DNA of 64,000 bases, taken from contig JAEZZQ010000026.1 in NCBI GenBank assembly GCA_023442465.1, positions 1 to 64,000 of the forward strand, written 5' to 3'. Below are positions 24,974 through 33,466 of the stretch, one piece after another. A program made the position numbers and the translations under genes. The notes under the pieces are model-generated. The model saw only the letters and a program-made list of their open reading frames with translations, did not search any database and was not told where the DNA came from. Position 1 is the first letter of the stretch; each line of letters begins with the position of its first letter. The DNA is from Bacillota bacterium (lineage in GTDB: Bacteria > Bacillota > Clostridia > Lachnospirales > Lachnospiraceae).

Positions 24974-25706
24974 TTTTATTTTGAGGTCTCATTTTATAAT
25001 ATAATACATTTTGTGGACATACATCAATACATGCACCGCATTGAATACATTCCAGACTGGTTATTTTTCCTGATTTCGCCATCTCTTTTACCTCTAATCC
25101 CATAGGGCAGCTTCGATCACACTTTCCGCAGGAAATACATTTTTCTTTATCAGCTGATACATGGAGTCCCGGCAAGTGCAGCAAGCCGCGCAGTTTCGTT
25201 CCAATTACCATAAAAGGAGCCATCCAGCAAAAATAATGGCAGAATACTCTTTTGCCCCCTAAAATAGATGGGATGAATATGAGTAATATAATTCCGTAAT
25301 AAATGATGTATGTATAAATGTTTGCCACAGAAATCCCGTGATCCGTTTGAAAGAGAAAATCTACCCCGGTAATTTCCCCTTTATAAAAATAGCAGAAAGC
25401 AACTGCACCGATCCACAGAAACCAGATAACGTATTTGATATAGTTTCTAACGCCTTGCTTCGGTCTTCTGTCGTTGATCATAAAGGCGCATTCCTGAAGC
25501 CCGCCCGCAGGACAGGCATAGGCACAGAAAATCCTTCCGAAAGGAATCGAAAGAAAGAACATCAGCAGAAACACGATGAAGCTCCCGTTGATGATTCCAT
25601 TCAATCCGGCATTAATAATGAGCACCGGAGAAAAATAATATAGGGTAACCGGAAACAAAAGCAAGGCTATTATAAGAAATAGTTTCCTAATATTCTGTCG
25701 CTTCAT
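24963..25706 (-). CDS. NapH/CcoG-like membrane protein with two 4Fe-4S clusters
   Basis: 247 residues from ATG 25706 (GAGGAG upstream; an earlier in-frame start at 25745 would lie inside the operator). Four or five membrane helices; the paired motifs F-C-A-Y-A-C-P and F-C-H-Y-F-C-W at helix ends are the conserved C-x3-C pairs of NapH, NosR and CcoG. A C-terminal soluble ferredoxin domain carries CISCGKCDRSCP and CIQCGACIDVCP. This architecture passes electrons from membrane quinols or flavins to a partner outside or inside. No partner reductase is adjacent, so the electron acceptor is unknown. Its start region lies under two perfect palindromes. Confidence 0.85.
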   Translation of the reverse strand: MKRQNIRKLFLIIALLLFPVTLYYFSPVLIINAGLNGIINGSFIVFLLMFFLSIPFGRIFCAYACPAGGLQECAFMINDRRPKQGVRNYIKYVIWFLWIGAVAFCYFYKGEITGVDFLFQTDHGISVANIYTYIIYYGIILLIFIPSILGGKRVFCHYFCWMAPFMVIGTKLRGLLHLPGLHVSADKEKCISCGKCDRSCPMGLEVKEMAKSGKITSLECIQCGACIDVCPQNVLYYKMRPQNKNGK

Positions 25707-25717
25707 AAAAACTCCTC

Positions 25718-25763
25718 TATATATCAGTTTGATATATAATATCATATATCATATTGATATATA
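25718..25763. promoter_or_regulatory. Two tandem palindromic operators
   Basis: TATATATCA-GTT-TGATATATA (25718-25738) is perfect. CATATATCA-TAT-TGATATATA (25743-25763) matches at 8 of 9 positions. The centres are 25 bp apart, and the pair covers the promoter region of the NapH-like gene. Candidate binders are the nearby PadR or TetR proteins; both are inference. Confidence 0.6.
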
Positions 25764-25818
25764 TGACAACTACTTTTTTCATAAATTTATTATTTTATTT
25801 AAAATTATAACTTTACTG

Positions 25819-25851
25819 TTGCAAATTATATTAACCCGAGTTAATATAATT
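25819..25851 (+). promoter_or_regulatory. Promoter overlapped by a 28-bp palindrome (TetR-type operator)
   Basis: TTGCAA (25819-25824), 17-bp spacer, TAATAT (25842-25847). AATTATATTAAC (25824-25835) and GTTAATATAATT (25840-25851) are perfect inverse copies covering spacer and -10. The TetR-family gene in the downstream operon is the likely repressor. Confidence 0.65.
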
Positions 25852-25894
25852 ACAATGTTACACAAAACTATAATTCTAATTTTGGAGGTTTATT

Positions 25895-26446
25895 ATGTAT
25901 AAATGGATACGTCACCAGGCTTCGTGGAAAAAAACTGCACTAATTTTTATTACTTCACAAATCATATTCTTATGTATGAATACCTTAACCTTTCCGGCTA
26001 TTATGAAAGGCGGCTCCGGTCTTACACCTTTTGATATGACCGGGATATCAGGATATGATTACCAATATGCGCATAGCTTTATTAACGGACTTACTTTAAA
26101 CGCAAGAACTGTATATCTCTTCTTTCAGGAACCGCTTGATATTCTCTATCCACTGCTTATATCTTTCAGCTTTGTTATGGCCTTTTGCCTTCTTAGCAAA
26201 GAAAAAAGCCGCTGGCCCCTGATTGGATTTATACCGATGATATTTGACTATCTGGAAAATATACTGGTTATCTCTATGCTGAATGTAAAGCCTCTTCCTT
26301 TATTCCTGCCTTCCATATCTTCTTTTATTACCTGGCTTAAGGCTGTTTCCACCATGCTGTGCATGGGATTGCTTATCATTGTATCCTTATGGTATTTCAC
26401 CGGATGGATCAAACAAAGGAGAAAACAGAAATATGAAAACGAATGA
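25895..26446 (+). CDS. Hypothetical membrane protein
   Basis: 183 residues, ATG behind TTTGGAGG. Four membrane helices are visible: residues about 14-32, 86-104, 110-130 (containing F-D-Y-L-E-N-I-L) and 148-170; a basic C-terminus follows. Between helices 1 and 2 lies an outside segment G-L-T-P-F-D-M-T-G-I-S-G-Y-D. I do not recognise a characterised family; the F-D-x-x-E-N motif in a four-helix protein recurs in uncharacterised Firmicute proteins. It is co-transcribed with a TetR regulator, overlapping it by 14 bases, behind a palindromic operator. That arrangement suggests a drug- or lipid-stress-inducible membrane protein. Confidence 0.7.
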   Translation: MYKWIRHQASWKKTALIFITSQIIFLCMNTLTFPAIMKGGSGLTPFDMTGISGYDYQYAHSFINGLTLNARTVYLFFQEPLDILYPLLISFSFVMAFCLLSKEKSRWPLIGFIPMIFDYLENILVISMLNVKPLPLFLPSISSFITWLKAVSTMLCMGLLIIVSLWYFTGWIKQRRKQKYENE

Positions 26447-27062
26447 TTTTTCCCTTCGCGAATTGAATTTTGGCAATAATCGGCACAAAATTATGAAAGA
26501 ATTTTTAACGCGATTAACAACCCAGTCCATCAACGATATTTATGTGGAGGACGTATGCAAGGCGGTCGGAATATCCAAAGTTACTTTTTTTCATTATTTT
26601 CATTCCAAAGAAGAAATTGTTCATTATTTCATACTGGGATGGGAATATGCCAGAAGCTATGAAGCCATAAACGGATTGTTTCATGGCCGGCAAGGAATTG
26701 AACATATTTTTAAAAGTATCAGTCAAGAAGTATTTGCTCAAAATATGATGCTTTCCCTCACTCAGTTCTTATCAAAAACAGAGTGTTTCAATTTGCAAAT
26801 CGCAATTACGGGATACGAATACAGCCTCTTTCATCCACAAGCCTATCAGCAGAGAATAAGACCTATGAATATTATGGAGGTTATGTCTCACTATGTATGT
26901 GAGCTTGCTTTTACAGGTAAAAATGATGATTTATGCACTATGCTCCTGACACTTCTTTACGGAGTTCCCCTTGCTGCAAAATGCATCGGAAACATATCTT
27001 TAGGAGAATTGTATGAAAAGAATTTAATGCTCCTGTTCTTTCAAATGGAAGATCATTTATAA
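26433..27062 (+). CDS. TetR/AcrR-family transcriptional regulator
   Basis: 209 residues from ATG 26433 (AAAGGAG upstream). The N-terminal DNA-binding domain reads R-H-K-I-M-K-E-F-L-T-R-L, then DIYVEDVCKAVGISKVTFFHYFHSKEEIVHYF, which is the TetR helix-turn-helix with the usual F-x-Y/H-F-x-x-K-E-x-I end. The ligand domain (about 75-209) is divergent. It shares an operon with the upstream membrane protein and probably represses it through the 28-bp palindrome at 25824-25851. Confidence 0.88.
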   Translation: MKTNDFSLRELNFGNNRHKIMKEFLTRLTTQSINDIYVEDVCKAVGISKVTFFHYFHSKEEIVHYFILGWEYARSYEAINGLFHGRQGIEHIFKSISQEVFAQNMMLSLTQFLSKTECFNLQIAITGYEYSLFHPQAYQQRIRPMNIMEVMSHYVCELAFTGKNDDLCTMLLTLLYGVPLAAKCIGNISLGELYEKNLMLLFFQMEDHL

Positions 27063-27147
27063 AAAGATTTTTGATCATCCTCATGGCATACTTGTTTCTC
27101 AGGAAGCCAGACTATATAATAAACATAATAGTTGTTTCATCAAGTTT

Positions 27148-27227
27148 GGAACAAAAGTGTGCTTTGCACACTCTCGCGACAAAGAACTCCGACAGCACAG
27201 CTTTTGTTCCGCGCGCGTAGCTGCGCA
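27148..27227 (+). repeat. Palindromic intergenic repeat, copy A
   Basis: GGAACAAAAG (27148-27157) is the exact inverse of CTTTTGTTCC (27201-27210). Inside lies AGTGTGC-TTT-GCACACT (27156-27172), and after the outer stem comes GCGCGCGTAGCTGCGC. A second diverged copy follows at 27265 and a close copy lies at 57523. The gap 27063-27376 holds these two copies and otherwise only the promoter region of the DUF1697 gene. Confidence 0.75.
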
Positions 27228-27264
27228 TCCATTGTTTCAGTAATAGACGCTCTTTCCTATTACT

Positions 27265-27325
27265 GAACAAAAGTGTGCTTTGTAAACTCTCGCGACCAAA
27301 TACTCTGGCTGCACATCTGTAAACA
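27265..27325 (+). repeat. Palindromic intergenic repeat, copy B (degenerate)
   Basis: Starts with GAACAAAAGTGTGCTTTG as in copy A and keeps CTCTCGCGAC. It has lost the inner stem partner (TAAAC for CACAC) and the right outer arm, so it is a decayed copy in the same orientation. Confidence 0.6.
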
Positions 27326-27376
27326 GTAACAATATATGAACTTATAAAGTATAGGATGGGAAATGAGGATAAATAA

Positions 27377-27931
27377 ATGAAATACGCAGCACTTTTTAGA
27401 GGAATCAATGTAGGCGGTAAAAATATAGTAAAAATGGCCGCACTGGAACAATTATTCTTCGGCTTAGGCATATATACGGTAAAAACTTACATTCAAAGCG
27501 GTAATGTCGTTTTTGAAACCAGCCTTGCAGAGACGGCTTTGCTGGAAAAGATAAAAACCGGCTTCGAAGACCGCTTCGGCTTTAAAAGCAATGTCATCAT
27601 AAGAAATGCAGAAGAATGGAAGTATCTTATTGAACAGTTCCCGTTCACGAACGAGGAAGTAAAGGAAGCAGAGGCTGCCGATTCGCAAGTCGAGCATCTC
27701 TATGTCTATTTTTTAGATGATTTTCCGGAACAAACAGCCATCGATGCAATACGAAAAGACTATACCGGAACAGACAAGATACGGGCGGGACGGAAAGAAC
27801 TATATTTTCTCTGCAGCCAAAGCGTTCGGAATTCAAAGCTCGCCGTCCGTATTTCTAAAGAATTCGAATCAGCTACCGTGCGTAACTGGAAAACAGTGAG
27901 CAAATTATACGATATGCTCGCCAGCATATGA
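27377..27931 (+). CDS. DUF1697 family protein
   Basis: 184 residues. The start KYAALFRGINVGGKNIVKMA and Y-I-Q-S-G-N-V-V-F-E-T are the signature of DUF1697, a small alpha/beta fold found widely in soil and gut bacteria with no established role. The C-terminal R-N-W-K-T-V-S-K-L-Y is also conserved. No signal or membrane segment. It is followed after 21 bases by the Fnr-like regulator on the same strand, so the two may be co-transcribed. Confidence 0.88.
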   Translation: MKYAALFRGINVGGKNIVKMAALEQLFFGLGIYTVKTYIQSGNVVFETSLAETALLEKIKTGFEDRFGFKSNVIIRNAEEWKYLIEQFPFTNEEVKEAEAADSQVEHLYVYFLDDFPEQTAIDAIRKDYTGTDKIRAGRKELYFLCSQSVRNSKLAVRISKEFESATVRNWKTVSKLYDMLASI

Positions 27932-27952
27932 ATTCGATAAGGAGGTTCCGCG

Positions 27953-28672
27953 ATGAAATGTAATTACTGCGCCGGAGAATGTCCGCATAATCTTTGCATG
28001 CACAAGGTTCCTATATTTTCTTCCTTGAGCCAAGAGGAAATGAGCCATATTTCCTCTATAATAACGCATAATAATTATCAGAAGGGAGAAATTCTGTTTT
28101 CGGAAGAGGACAGCCTTCGTTCCCTCATAATCATAAACGAAGGCAGTGTAAAAGGTTTTAAAATTACACCGGAAGGCAGAGAACAAATTCTTCATGTGTT
28201 TTCTGTAGGAGATTTTTTCGGAGAACGGAACTTATTTGGCGGTCAAAAATCTGCCTATACGGCAGAAGCGCTGGAACCTACAAAAACTTGTTCTTTTACG
28301 AAAGATGATTTCCACAAAATTCTTTTTGCTTATCCGGGCATTGCCATAAAAATCATCGAAACACTGGAAGAGCGGATCGCGCGCATGGAAAGCACAATGA
28401 AAAGCATGGGAGTTCGCAGCCTGGATGGACGAATCGGAGGGCTTCTTCTGGACTTTGCCGATAAATATGGGGAAGCCGTACCGGAAGGAATTCTCATCCG
28501 CTTACCGCTGAGCCGTGAAGGCATTGCCAATTTTCTTGGGGTTGCCCGCGAAACTGTGAGCAGAAAGCTCGGACAACTGGAGGCCGAAGGGGTCATCCGC
28601 CCCGTCGGCAACAAGAATATTCTCCTTCTGGATGGCGAAGCCTTAAAGACCATGGCCGGAAAAGATACATAA
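27953..28672 (+). CDS. Crp/Fnr-family regulator with N-terminal cysteine cluster
   Basis: 239 residues. The N-terminus has Cys3, Cys6, Cys10 and Cys15 (C-x2-C-x3-C-x4-C), enough ligands for an Fe-S cluster sensing O2 or NO. A cyclic-nucleotide-binding-type beta barrel (about 20-130) follows with G-D-F-F-G-E-R-N-L-F-G, where the cAMP phosphate Arg pattern is not kept. A long dimer helix leads to the winged helix LPLSREGIANFLGVARETVSRKL. It sits just before DUF1858, DUF438, cupin and ferredoxin genes and near hcp, suggesting control of an anaerobic/NO-stress regulon. Cluster binding is inferred from the cysteines. Confidence 0.88.
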   Translation: MKCNYCAGECPHNLCMHKVPIFSSLSQEEMSHISSIITHNNYQKGEILFSEEDSLRSLIIINEGSVKGFKITPEGREQILHVFSVGDFFGERNLFGGQKSAYTAEALEPTKTCSFTKDDFHKILFAYPGIAIKIIETLEERIARMESTMKSMGVRSLDGRIGGLLLDFADKYGEAVPEGILIRLPLSREGIANFLGVARETVSRKLGQLEAEGVIRPVGNKNILLLDGEALKTMAGKDT

Positions 28673-28808
28673 AATGGCAAAAATGCGAACAGAATAAATA
28701 CTAAATTTCCAAAATTTGATTATAATCACAGATATATACTCTCTGACCTGCTACACTGATGCTACGGACTTGATGTGCGCGAAAAGCTCGCGCAGAAAGG
28801 AGCAGAAA

Positions 28809-29048
28809 ATGTCAGATAAAATTCTCGACCTCAATTTAACGGTTTATGAATTATGTACTTCGGATTCGGGAATAATTCCCATATTGGCCGAAGCCGGTTT
28901 TACAGATATTACAAAGCCCGGTATGCTGGCCACGGCGGGGCGGTTCATGACAATCCCCAAAGGTGCGGCTCTTAAAAAGCTGGATCTGGAAAACATAAAA
29001 CTTATTTTTACACAACATGGATATACAGTAAAGGAGGAGAAGAAATGA
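28809..29048 (+). CDS. DUF1858 domain protein
   Basis: 79 residues from ATG 28809 (AGAAAGGAG upstream). LDLNLTVYELCTSDSGIIPIL and G-F-T-D-I-T-K-P-G-M-L match the DUF1858 helical fold, which commonly precedes DUF438 proteins or Fe-S/hybrid-cluster-linked proteins in anaerobes. It overlaps the DUF438 gene by ATGA, indicating a stoichiometric partner. In other genomes the two domains are sometimes fused. Confidence 0.85.
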   Translation: MSDKILDLNLTVYELCTSDSGIIPILAEAGFTDITKPGMLATAGRFMTIPKGAALKKLDLENIKLIFTQHGYTVKEEKK

Positions 29049-30292
29049 GTGCGGAAATTAACAACAGAGAGTATCGCCAGCAGGTTTTGAAAGAATTGAT
29101 TTCTGAGCTTCACGATGGAAAAAGCGTGGATGAAGTGAAGGAAAAATTCGCCGAGGTATTCGGAAACGTGTCGGCAGAAGAAATCGCGCAGGCAGAACAG
29201 GGCCTGATTGCAGGCGGTCTTCCCGTTACGGAAGTACAGCGTCTTTGCGACGTCCACGCTTCGGTGTTCAAGGGCTCTATCGAGGATATCCATCGCACTC
29301 CCGTTTCCTCGGAGATTCCGGGTCATCCGGTAGATACGCTTAAACGGGAAAATCGCGCCATTGAGAAGGAAATCGACGAGGTGCGTACACAGCTTGCACT
29401 GCTTCCCGATCCGGACGCAAAAAACAAGGTGAAAGCAGGCTTAAGAAGACTTATCGAAATTGACCGTCATTATTTAAAAAAAGAAAATCTCTTCTTTCCC
29501 TATATGGAGCAATATGGAATTACTGCCCCTCCAAAGGTTATGTGGGGTGTAGACGATGAAATCCGCGCTCAGCTCAAGGCTGTGTCCGCGAAGCTCGACA
29601 GCGAAGAGCTTTCTTCTCTGACAGGGGAAATCGAAGCCTTCCTGGATAAAGCCGGGGAAATGATTTTCAAGGAAGAGAACATTATGCTCCCCATGCTGTT
29701 GGAAAATCTGACGCAGGATGAATGGAAGACTGTGGCGGAAGAAAGTGAAGAACTTGGCTATTGCCTCATCGATGATGTTCCTGTATGGACGCCCGCTGCG
29801 GGCAATGTTCCCGAACCTCTGGCACAGGAGCCTACTGCCGTATCCGGCACAATCAACCTTCCTACCGGAGTGTTAAAAGTGGAAGAACTTAGCCGAATGC
29901 TGGACACTCTGCCCATCGACATTACATTTGTCGGCAAGGATGACACTGTCAAATACTTCTCCCAGGGCGCAGAGAGGGTATTCCCACGAACAAAGGCTAT
30001 TATCGGCCGGAAAGTATCCAATTGCCATCCTCCGGCAAGTGTTCACATCGTGGAGAAACTGGTGGAGGACTTCAAAGCCGGAAGAAAGGACCACGAAGAT
30101 TTCTGGATCAATATGGGTGAAAAATTCATCCTGATACGCTACTTTGCCGTAAGGGATGAGGCAGGAGAATACATGGGCGTCCTGGAAGTAACACAGAATA
30201 TCCGTCCGCTTCAGGCAATTGAAGGAGAAAAAAGATTGGTTTCAGAGGAAGGGAGATTAGATGATGAGCACACCCTATTTAAAAAATATTGA
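29045..30292 (+). CDS. DUF438 protein: hemerythrin-like plus PAS domain
   Basis: 415 residues. The N-terminal DUF438 domain (about 1-85) is followed by a hemerythrin-like four-helix bundle (about 95-250) with candidate metal residues in EIDRHYLKKENLFFPYME and FKEENIMLPMLLENL, and by a C-terminal PAS domain (about 285-400) with K-Y-F-S-Q-G-A-E-R-V-F-P-R-T and the end GEYMGVLEVTQNI. The combination suggests a cytoplasmic O2/NO or redox sensor that binds diiron and perhaps haem or flavin. Its output is not visible, since no kinase or cyclase domain is attached. Co-transcribed with the DUF1858 and cupin genes, downstream of the Fnr-like regulator. Confidence 0.87.
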   Translation: MSAEINNREYRQQVLKELISELHDGKSVDEVKEKFAEVFGNVSAEEIAQAEQGLIAGGLPVTEVQRLCDVHASVFKGSIEDIHRTPVSSEIPGHPVDTLKRENRAIEKEIDEVRTQLALLPDPDAKNKVKAGLRRLIEIDRHYLKKENLFFPYMEQYGITAPPKVMWGVDDEIRAQLKAVSAKLDSEELSSLTGEIEAFLDKAGEMIFKEENIMLPMLLENLTQDEWKTVAEESEELGYCLIDDVPVWTPAAGNVPEPLAQEPTAVSGTINLPTGVLKVEELSRMLDTLPIDITFVGKDDTVKYFSQGAERVFPRTKAIIGRKVSNCHPPASVHIVEKLVEDFKAGRKDHEDFWINMGEKFILIRYFAVRDEAGEYMGVLEVTQNIRPLQAIEGEKRLVSEEGRLDDEHTLFKKY

Positions 30293-30608
30293 ACACGAAA
30301 AAGTACTGGACCTTTGCGCTTTGGTAGAATACTCGGAAGGGCAGGTCGTAAGCCGTACGTTGGCACAAAATTCCGCAGTGAGCATTACCTTGTTCGCTTT
30401 TGATGAAGGAGAGGAAATTAGTTCCCACTCGTCCACCGGAGACGCGATGCTGAGCGTTTTGGATGGAACGGCAAAGATTACTATTGGAGGAGAGGTATAT
30501 TCCTTGAATTCAGGAGAAACTATTGTGATGCCTGCGGGTATTCCTCATGCGGTAGCAGCAGAAAAAAGATTCAAGATGCAGCTTACGGTAGTATTCCCGC
30601 AAAATTAA
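30261..30608 (+). CDS. Cupin domain protein
   Basis: 115 residues. Single small barrel with motif 1 around EISSHSSTGDAMLSVLDGTA and motif 2 GETIVMPAGIPHAV, which carries the usual terminal His metal ligand. The first motif has H-S-S in place of H-x-H, so metal binding may rest on fewer ligands. It overlaps the DUF438 gene by 32 bases, starting at 30261 or at the adjacent ATG 30264. Cupins of this size are common next to hemerythrin/Hcp genes in clostridia. No enzymatic role can be assigned. Confidence 0.85.
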   Translation: MMSTPYLKNIEHEKVLDLCALVEYSEGQVVSRTLAQNSAVSITLFAFDEGEEISSHSSTGDAMLSVLDGTAKITIGGEVYSLNSGETIVMPAGIPHAVAAEKRFKMQLTVVFPQN

Positions 30609-30712
30609 ACCGGGGAAGCATTTATTTTGAAGCACTTAAATGAAATGGGAACAGCTGCAAAAACAGAAGCAGCTGCAAAAGTAAATACCATTAAAAGAAA
30701 GGAGGAATTGAC

Positions 30713-30901
30713 ATGAAAGCTGAACTAGATAGAAGCGGATGTATTTCCTGCGGCTTGTGTACCAGCATTTGTCCTGAAGTTTTTCGGATGGCTGATGATG
30801 GTATTGCAGAAGTATATGTAGAGGATGTTCCGGTCGAATTAGAAGCAAGTGCCGTAGAGGCGCAGGACGGATGTCCGGTAGCAGTTATCAAAGTAGAGTA
30901 G
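30713..30901 (+). CDS. 4Fe-4S ferredoxin
   Basis: 62 residues, ATG behind AAAGGAGGAATTG. The motif CISCGLCTSICPEVF holds the first cysteines and D-G-C-P-V-A-V-I the last, giving a single 4Fe-4S cluster; the second cluster motif of clostridial 2[4Fe-4S] ferredoxins is missing. It is acidic, as expected for an electron carrier. Position between the sensor genes and hcp suggests it donates electrons to hybrid cluster protein or a related reductase; that link is inferred. Confidence 0.93.
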   Translation: MKAELDRSGCISCGLCTSICPEVFRMADDGIAEVYVEDVPVELEASAVEAQDGCPVAVIKVE

Positions 30902-30936
30902 TTCATACGAAAAAGCCATATCAGTATCATGAAAGC

Positions 30937-30972
30937 GGCGCCGCGTAAACTTAATCAGTTATACGCGGCGCC
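30937..30972 (+). terminator. Terminator between ferredoxin and hcp
   Basis: GGCGCCGCGTA (30937-30947) and TACGCGGCGCC (30962-30972) form a perfect 11-bp GC-rich stem followed by TTTATC. Confidence 0.8.
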
Positions 30973-31031
30973 TTTATCTATCATATGAAAGGGGGAGTAA
31001 ATAATCTTATAGCATAAATCAATAATTCATC

Positions 31032-32666
31032 TTAGAAGAAAAGCTTAATATCATCCTCTACCGTACCGATTCCTGCAATCCCGAAGTTTTCTACCAGCAC
31101 CTTAGCCACATTGGGGGAAAGGAATGCGGGGAGTGTGGGGCCTAAGTGAATGTTCTTCACACCCAGGTGGAGCAGCGCCAAAAGTACGATAACGGCTTTT
31201 TGTTCATACCATGCGATATTGTATGCTATGGGAAGCTCATTGATATCAGCAAGCCCGAACACTTCTTTAAGCTTTAAGGCGATTACGGCCAGGGAATAAG
31301 AGTCATTGCACTGTCCTGCATCGAGAACACGAGGAATTCCTCCGATGTCTCCCAAATCCAATTTGTTGTATTTATATTTCGCACAGCCTGCTGTAAGGAT
31401 TACAGCATCTTTAGGTAATGCCGCGGCGAAGTCGGTGTAATAATTTCTCGATTTTGCTCTACCGTCACATCCTGCCATAACGACGAATTTCTTGATCGCT
31501 CCGGATTTTACGGCATCTACTACTTTATCTGCCAGCTGGAATACCTGATGATGAGCAAATCCCCCGACGATTTCGCCTCTCTCGATTTCCGTAGGCGGCT
31601 GGCAGGTTTTCGCCTGAGCAATAATCTCGGAGAAATCCTTCTGCTCTCCTATCTCGCCGGGAATGTGCTTACAACCCGGGAAGCCCGCTGCTCCGGTGGT
31701 GTAAAGACGGTCCTTATAGCTATCCTTAGGCGGAACGATACAGTTCGTAGTCATGAGAATCGGTCCGTTAAAGCTTTCGAACTCTTCTTTCTGCTTCCAC
31801 CAGGCATTTCCGTAGTTTCCTACGAAATGGGAATATTTCTTGAATGCCGGATAATAATGAGCAGGAAGCATTTCAGAATGGGTATATATGTCTACACCGG
31901 TTCCTTGCGTCTGCTCCAGCAGCATTTCCATATCGCGCAGGTCGTGACCGGAGATAAGAATACCGGGACGGGTTCCCACGCCAATGTTGACCTTGGTAAT
32001 TTCAGGATTACCGTAAGCGGAGGTGTTGGCGTTATCCAAAAGAGCCATGCCGTTTACTCCGTATTTACCGGTTTCCAGAGTCAGAGCGATTAAGTCTTCC
32101 ACGCTCAGACTATCATCCAGCGTCTTAGCAAGAGCGCTTTGCAGGAAAGCATCCACTTGTTCATCGTCCTGAAGCAAAGCGTTCGCATGCTTGCTGTATG
32201 CAGAAAGACCCTTTAAGCCGTATGTGATCAGCTCGCGCAGGCTGCGGATATCTTCGTTTTCTGTGGACAGCACGCCTACCTGGGCTGCCTTTGCTGCAAA
32301 TTCTTCCCTGTCAGAAGACTCCCAAAGAGCTGCTGAAGGAAGACTATTTATATTTTCAACCTGATTTAACAGATTTTTCTTCACTTCCAAGGTTTCCAAG
32401 ATGCGGGCAGCAATTGCCTCCTCATCAAAGTTCGCATTAGTGATTGTTATAAATAAGTTGCGTGTTACCATATGATTCACGTTTGCATCAATTTCCTTGC
32501 CTTCAGCGCGCAGCTGTGTAGTAACAGCAGACAGTCCTTTTGTGACATAGATGAGCAAATCCTGAATACCCGCTACCTCCGGGCTCTTTCCACAGACACC
32601 GACTTGGGTACACCCCGTACATCCGGCGGCCTCCTGACACTGGTAACAAAACATTTTATTTTCCAT
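31032..32666 (-). CDS. hcp: Hydroxylamine reductase / hybrid cluster protein
   Basis: 544 residues from ATG 32666 (AGGAGGAACG upstream). The N-terminal cysteines C-Y-Q-C and C-T-Q-V-G-V-C hold the cubane cluster. Hybrid-cluster ligands lie in SGHDLRDMEMLLEQ, in the T-T-N-C-I-V-P-P segment, in TAGCAKYKYNKLDLGDIGGI and in DAGQCNDSYSLA. Cytoplasmic; reduces hydroxylamine in vitro and NO in vivo. It is flanked by two Crp/Fnr-type regulators and a formate/nitrite channel, fitting a nitrosative-stress response, and it is convergent with the ferredoxin gene. Confidence 0.96.
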   Translation of the reverse strand: MENKMFCYQCQEAAGCTGCTQVGVCGKSPEVAGIQDLLIYVTKGLSAVTTQLRAEGKEIDANVNHMVTRNLFITITNANFDEEAIAARILETLEVKKNLLNQVENINSLPSAALWESSDREEFAAKAAQVGVLSTENEDIRSLRELITYGLKGLSAYSKHANALLQDDEQVDAFLQSALAKTLDDSLSVEDLIALTLETGKYGVNGMALLDNANTSAYGNPEITKVNIGVGTRPGILISGHDLRDMEMLLEQTQGTGVDIYTHSEMLPAHYYPAFKKYSHFVGNYGNAWWKQKEEFESFNGPILMTTNCIVPPKDSYKDRLYTTGAAGFPGCKHIPGEIGEQKDFSEIIAQAKTCQPPTEIERGEIVGGFAHHQVFQLADKVVDAVKSGAIKKFVVMAGCDGRAKSRNYYTDFAAALPKDAVILTAGCAKYKYNKLDLGDIGGIPRVLDAGQCNDSYSLAVIALKLKEVFGLADINELPIAYNIAWYEQKAVIVLLALLHLGVKNIHLGPTLPAFLSPNVAKVLVENFGIAGIGTVEDDIKLFF

Positions 32667-32753
32667 ACTACGTTCCTCCTTTATGATTCGCATAAAAAAA
32701 TTTATATTTGCAATTTACATGCTTCTTCTTTATGTCTATCATAGCAAGAGTGT

Positions 32754-32784
32754 ATAAAAAAATCCGTAACATTTGTTACGGATT
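32754..32784 (-). terminator. Terminator of the FNT-Crp operon
   Basis: AATCCGTAAC (32761-32770) and GTTACGGATT (32775-32784) form a perfect 10-bp stem with a 4-base loop. Read on the minus strand it is followed by a run of seven or more T. Confidence 0.85.
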
Positions 32785-32791
32785 CAAAATT

Positions 32792-33466
32792 CTATAAAAT
32801 ATCTTGAAATTGATTTTTATCTGTAATTATAATCTTCTTTTTCTTAATAAGAAGCAATCCTTCTTCCTGCATCCTCATTAATTCTCTGGACAGTGACGGT
32901 CTTGCTACGTTAAGAAAATCTGCCAGCTCCTCACGGTTCATGGAAAGCTCTATACTTCCGTCCTCAAAGGAATTCATAAACAACACTCTGGCAATCTTCT
33001 GCCGCAAAGTGCCGGCTGACATAATCTGAAGCTTTTGATTCAGATAATACGCTTTCCGCGCAAGAATCCCCATCAGGTTGGAAATCAGCTTCGTATGATA
33101 ATCACAGTTCTCGCCGCAGGTGTGATATAGAAATTCTTTCGGAATCAATAATACCGATGTATCGGCTGCAGCCTGCGCATAATGGTCATATTCTCCCTTA
33201 CTGAGAAACAGAAAAACTTCTCCAAACAAATCTCCTGCTCCGCCAATCGTTGCGACGATATTCCGCTTGCCGGAAACCGAGTCATTACAGATGACCACCG
33301 AGCCTTGCAGTAACACATGGAGTTTATTCGGCTTATCGTGCTGCGAAAAGATGATCTGGTCTTTTTCGTAGGAAATGATTTCCGACCGGCTGCACGTTAA
33401 GCAATTCTGAATTTCTTCATCACTCATATTGGAAAATAAAGCACTCTTATTAAGCTGAAAATTCAT
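32792..33466 (-). CDS. Crp/Fnr-family transcriptional regulator (HcpR-like position)
   Basis: 224 residues. Sensor barrel (about 10-120) with G-A-G-D-L-F-G-E-V-F-L-F, a dimer helix, and the winged helix LSMNREELADFLNVARPSLSREL. The N-terminus lacks the four-cysteine cluster of the other Fnr-like protein; cysteines occur as NCLTCSRSE and in CGENC, so a haem or thiol mechanism is possible. It overlaps the formate/nitrite channel gene by 17 bases and lies just upstream of hcp on the same strand. That is where HcpR-type regulators that control hcp in response to NO are found. Confidence 0.88.
   Translation of the reverse strand: MNFQLNKSALFSNMSDEEIQNCLTCSRSEIISYEKDQIIFSQHDKPNKLHVLLQGSVVICNDSVSGKRNIVATIGGAGDLFGEVFLFLSKGEYDHYAQAAADTSVLLIPKEFLYHTCGENCDYHTKLISNLMGILARKAYYLNQKLQIMSAGTLRQKIARVLFMNSFEDGSIELSMNREELADFLNVARPSLSRELMRMQEEGLLLIKKKKIIITDKNQFQDIL

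Noticed and set aside
24839..25105. Plus-strand open frame rich in Phe, Leu and Ser across the 25-bp repeats
   Set aside because: It reads the complement of the purine-rich repeats and the end of the NapH-like gene; composition is an artefact of the repeats.
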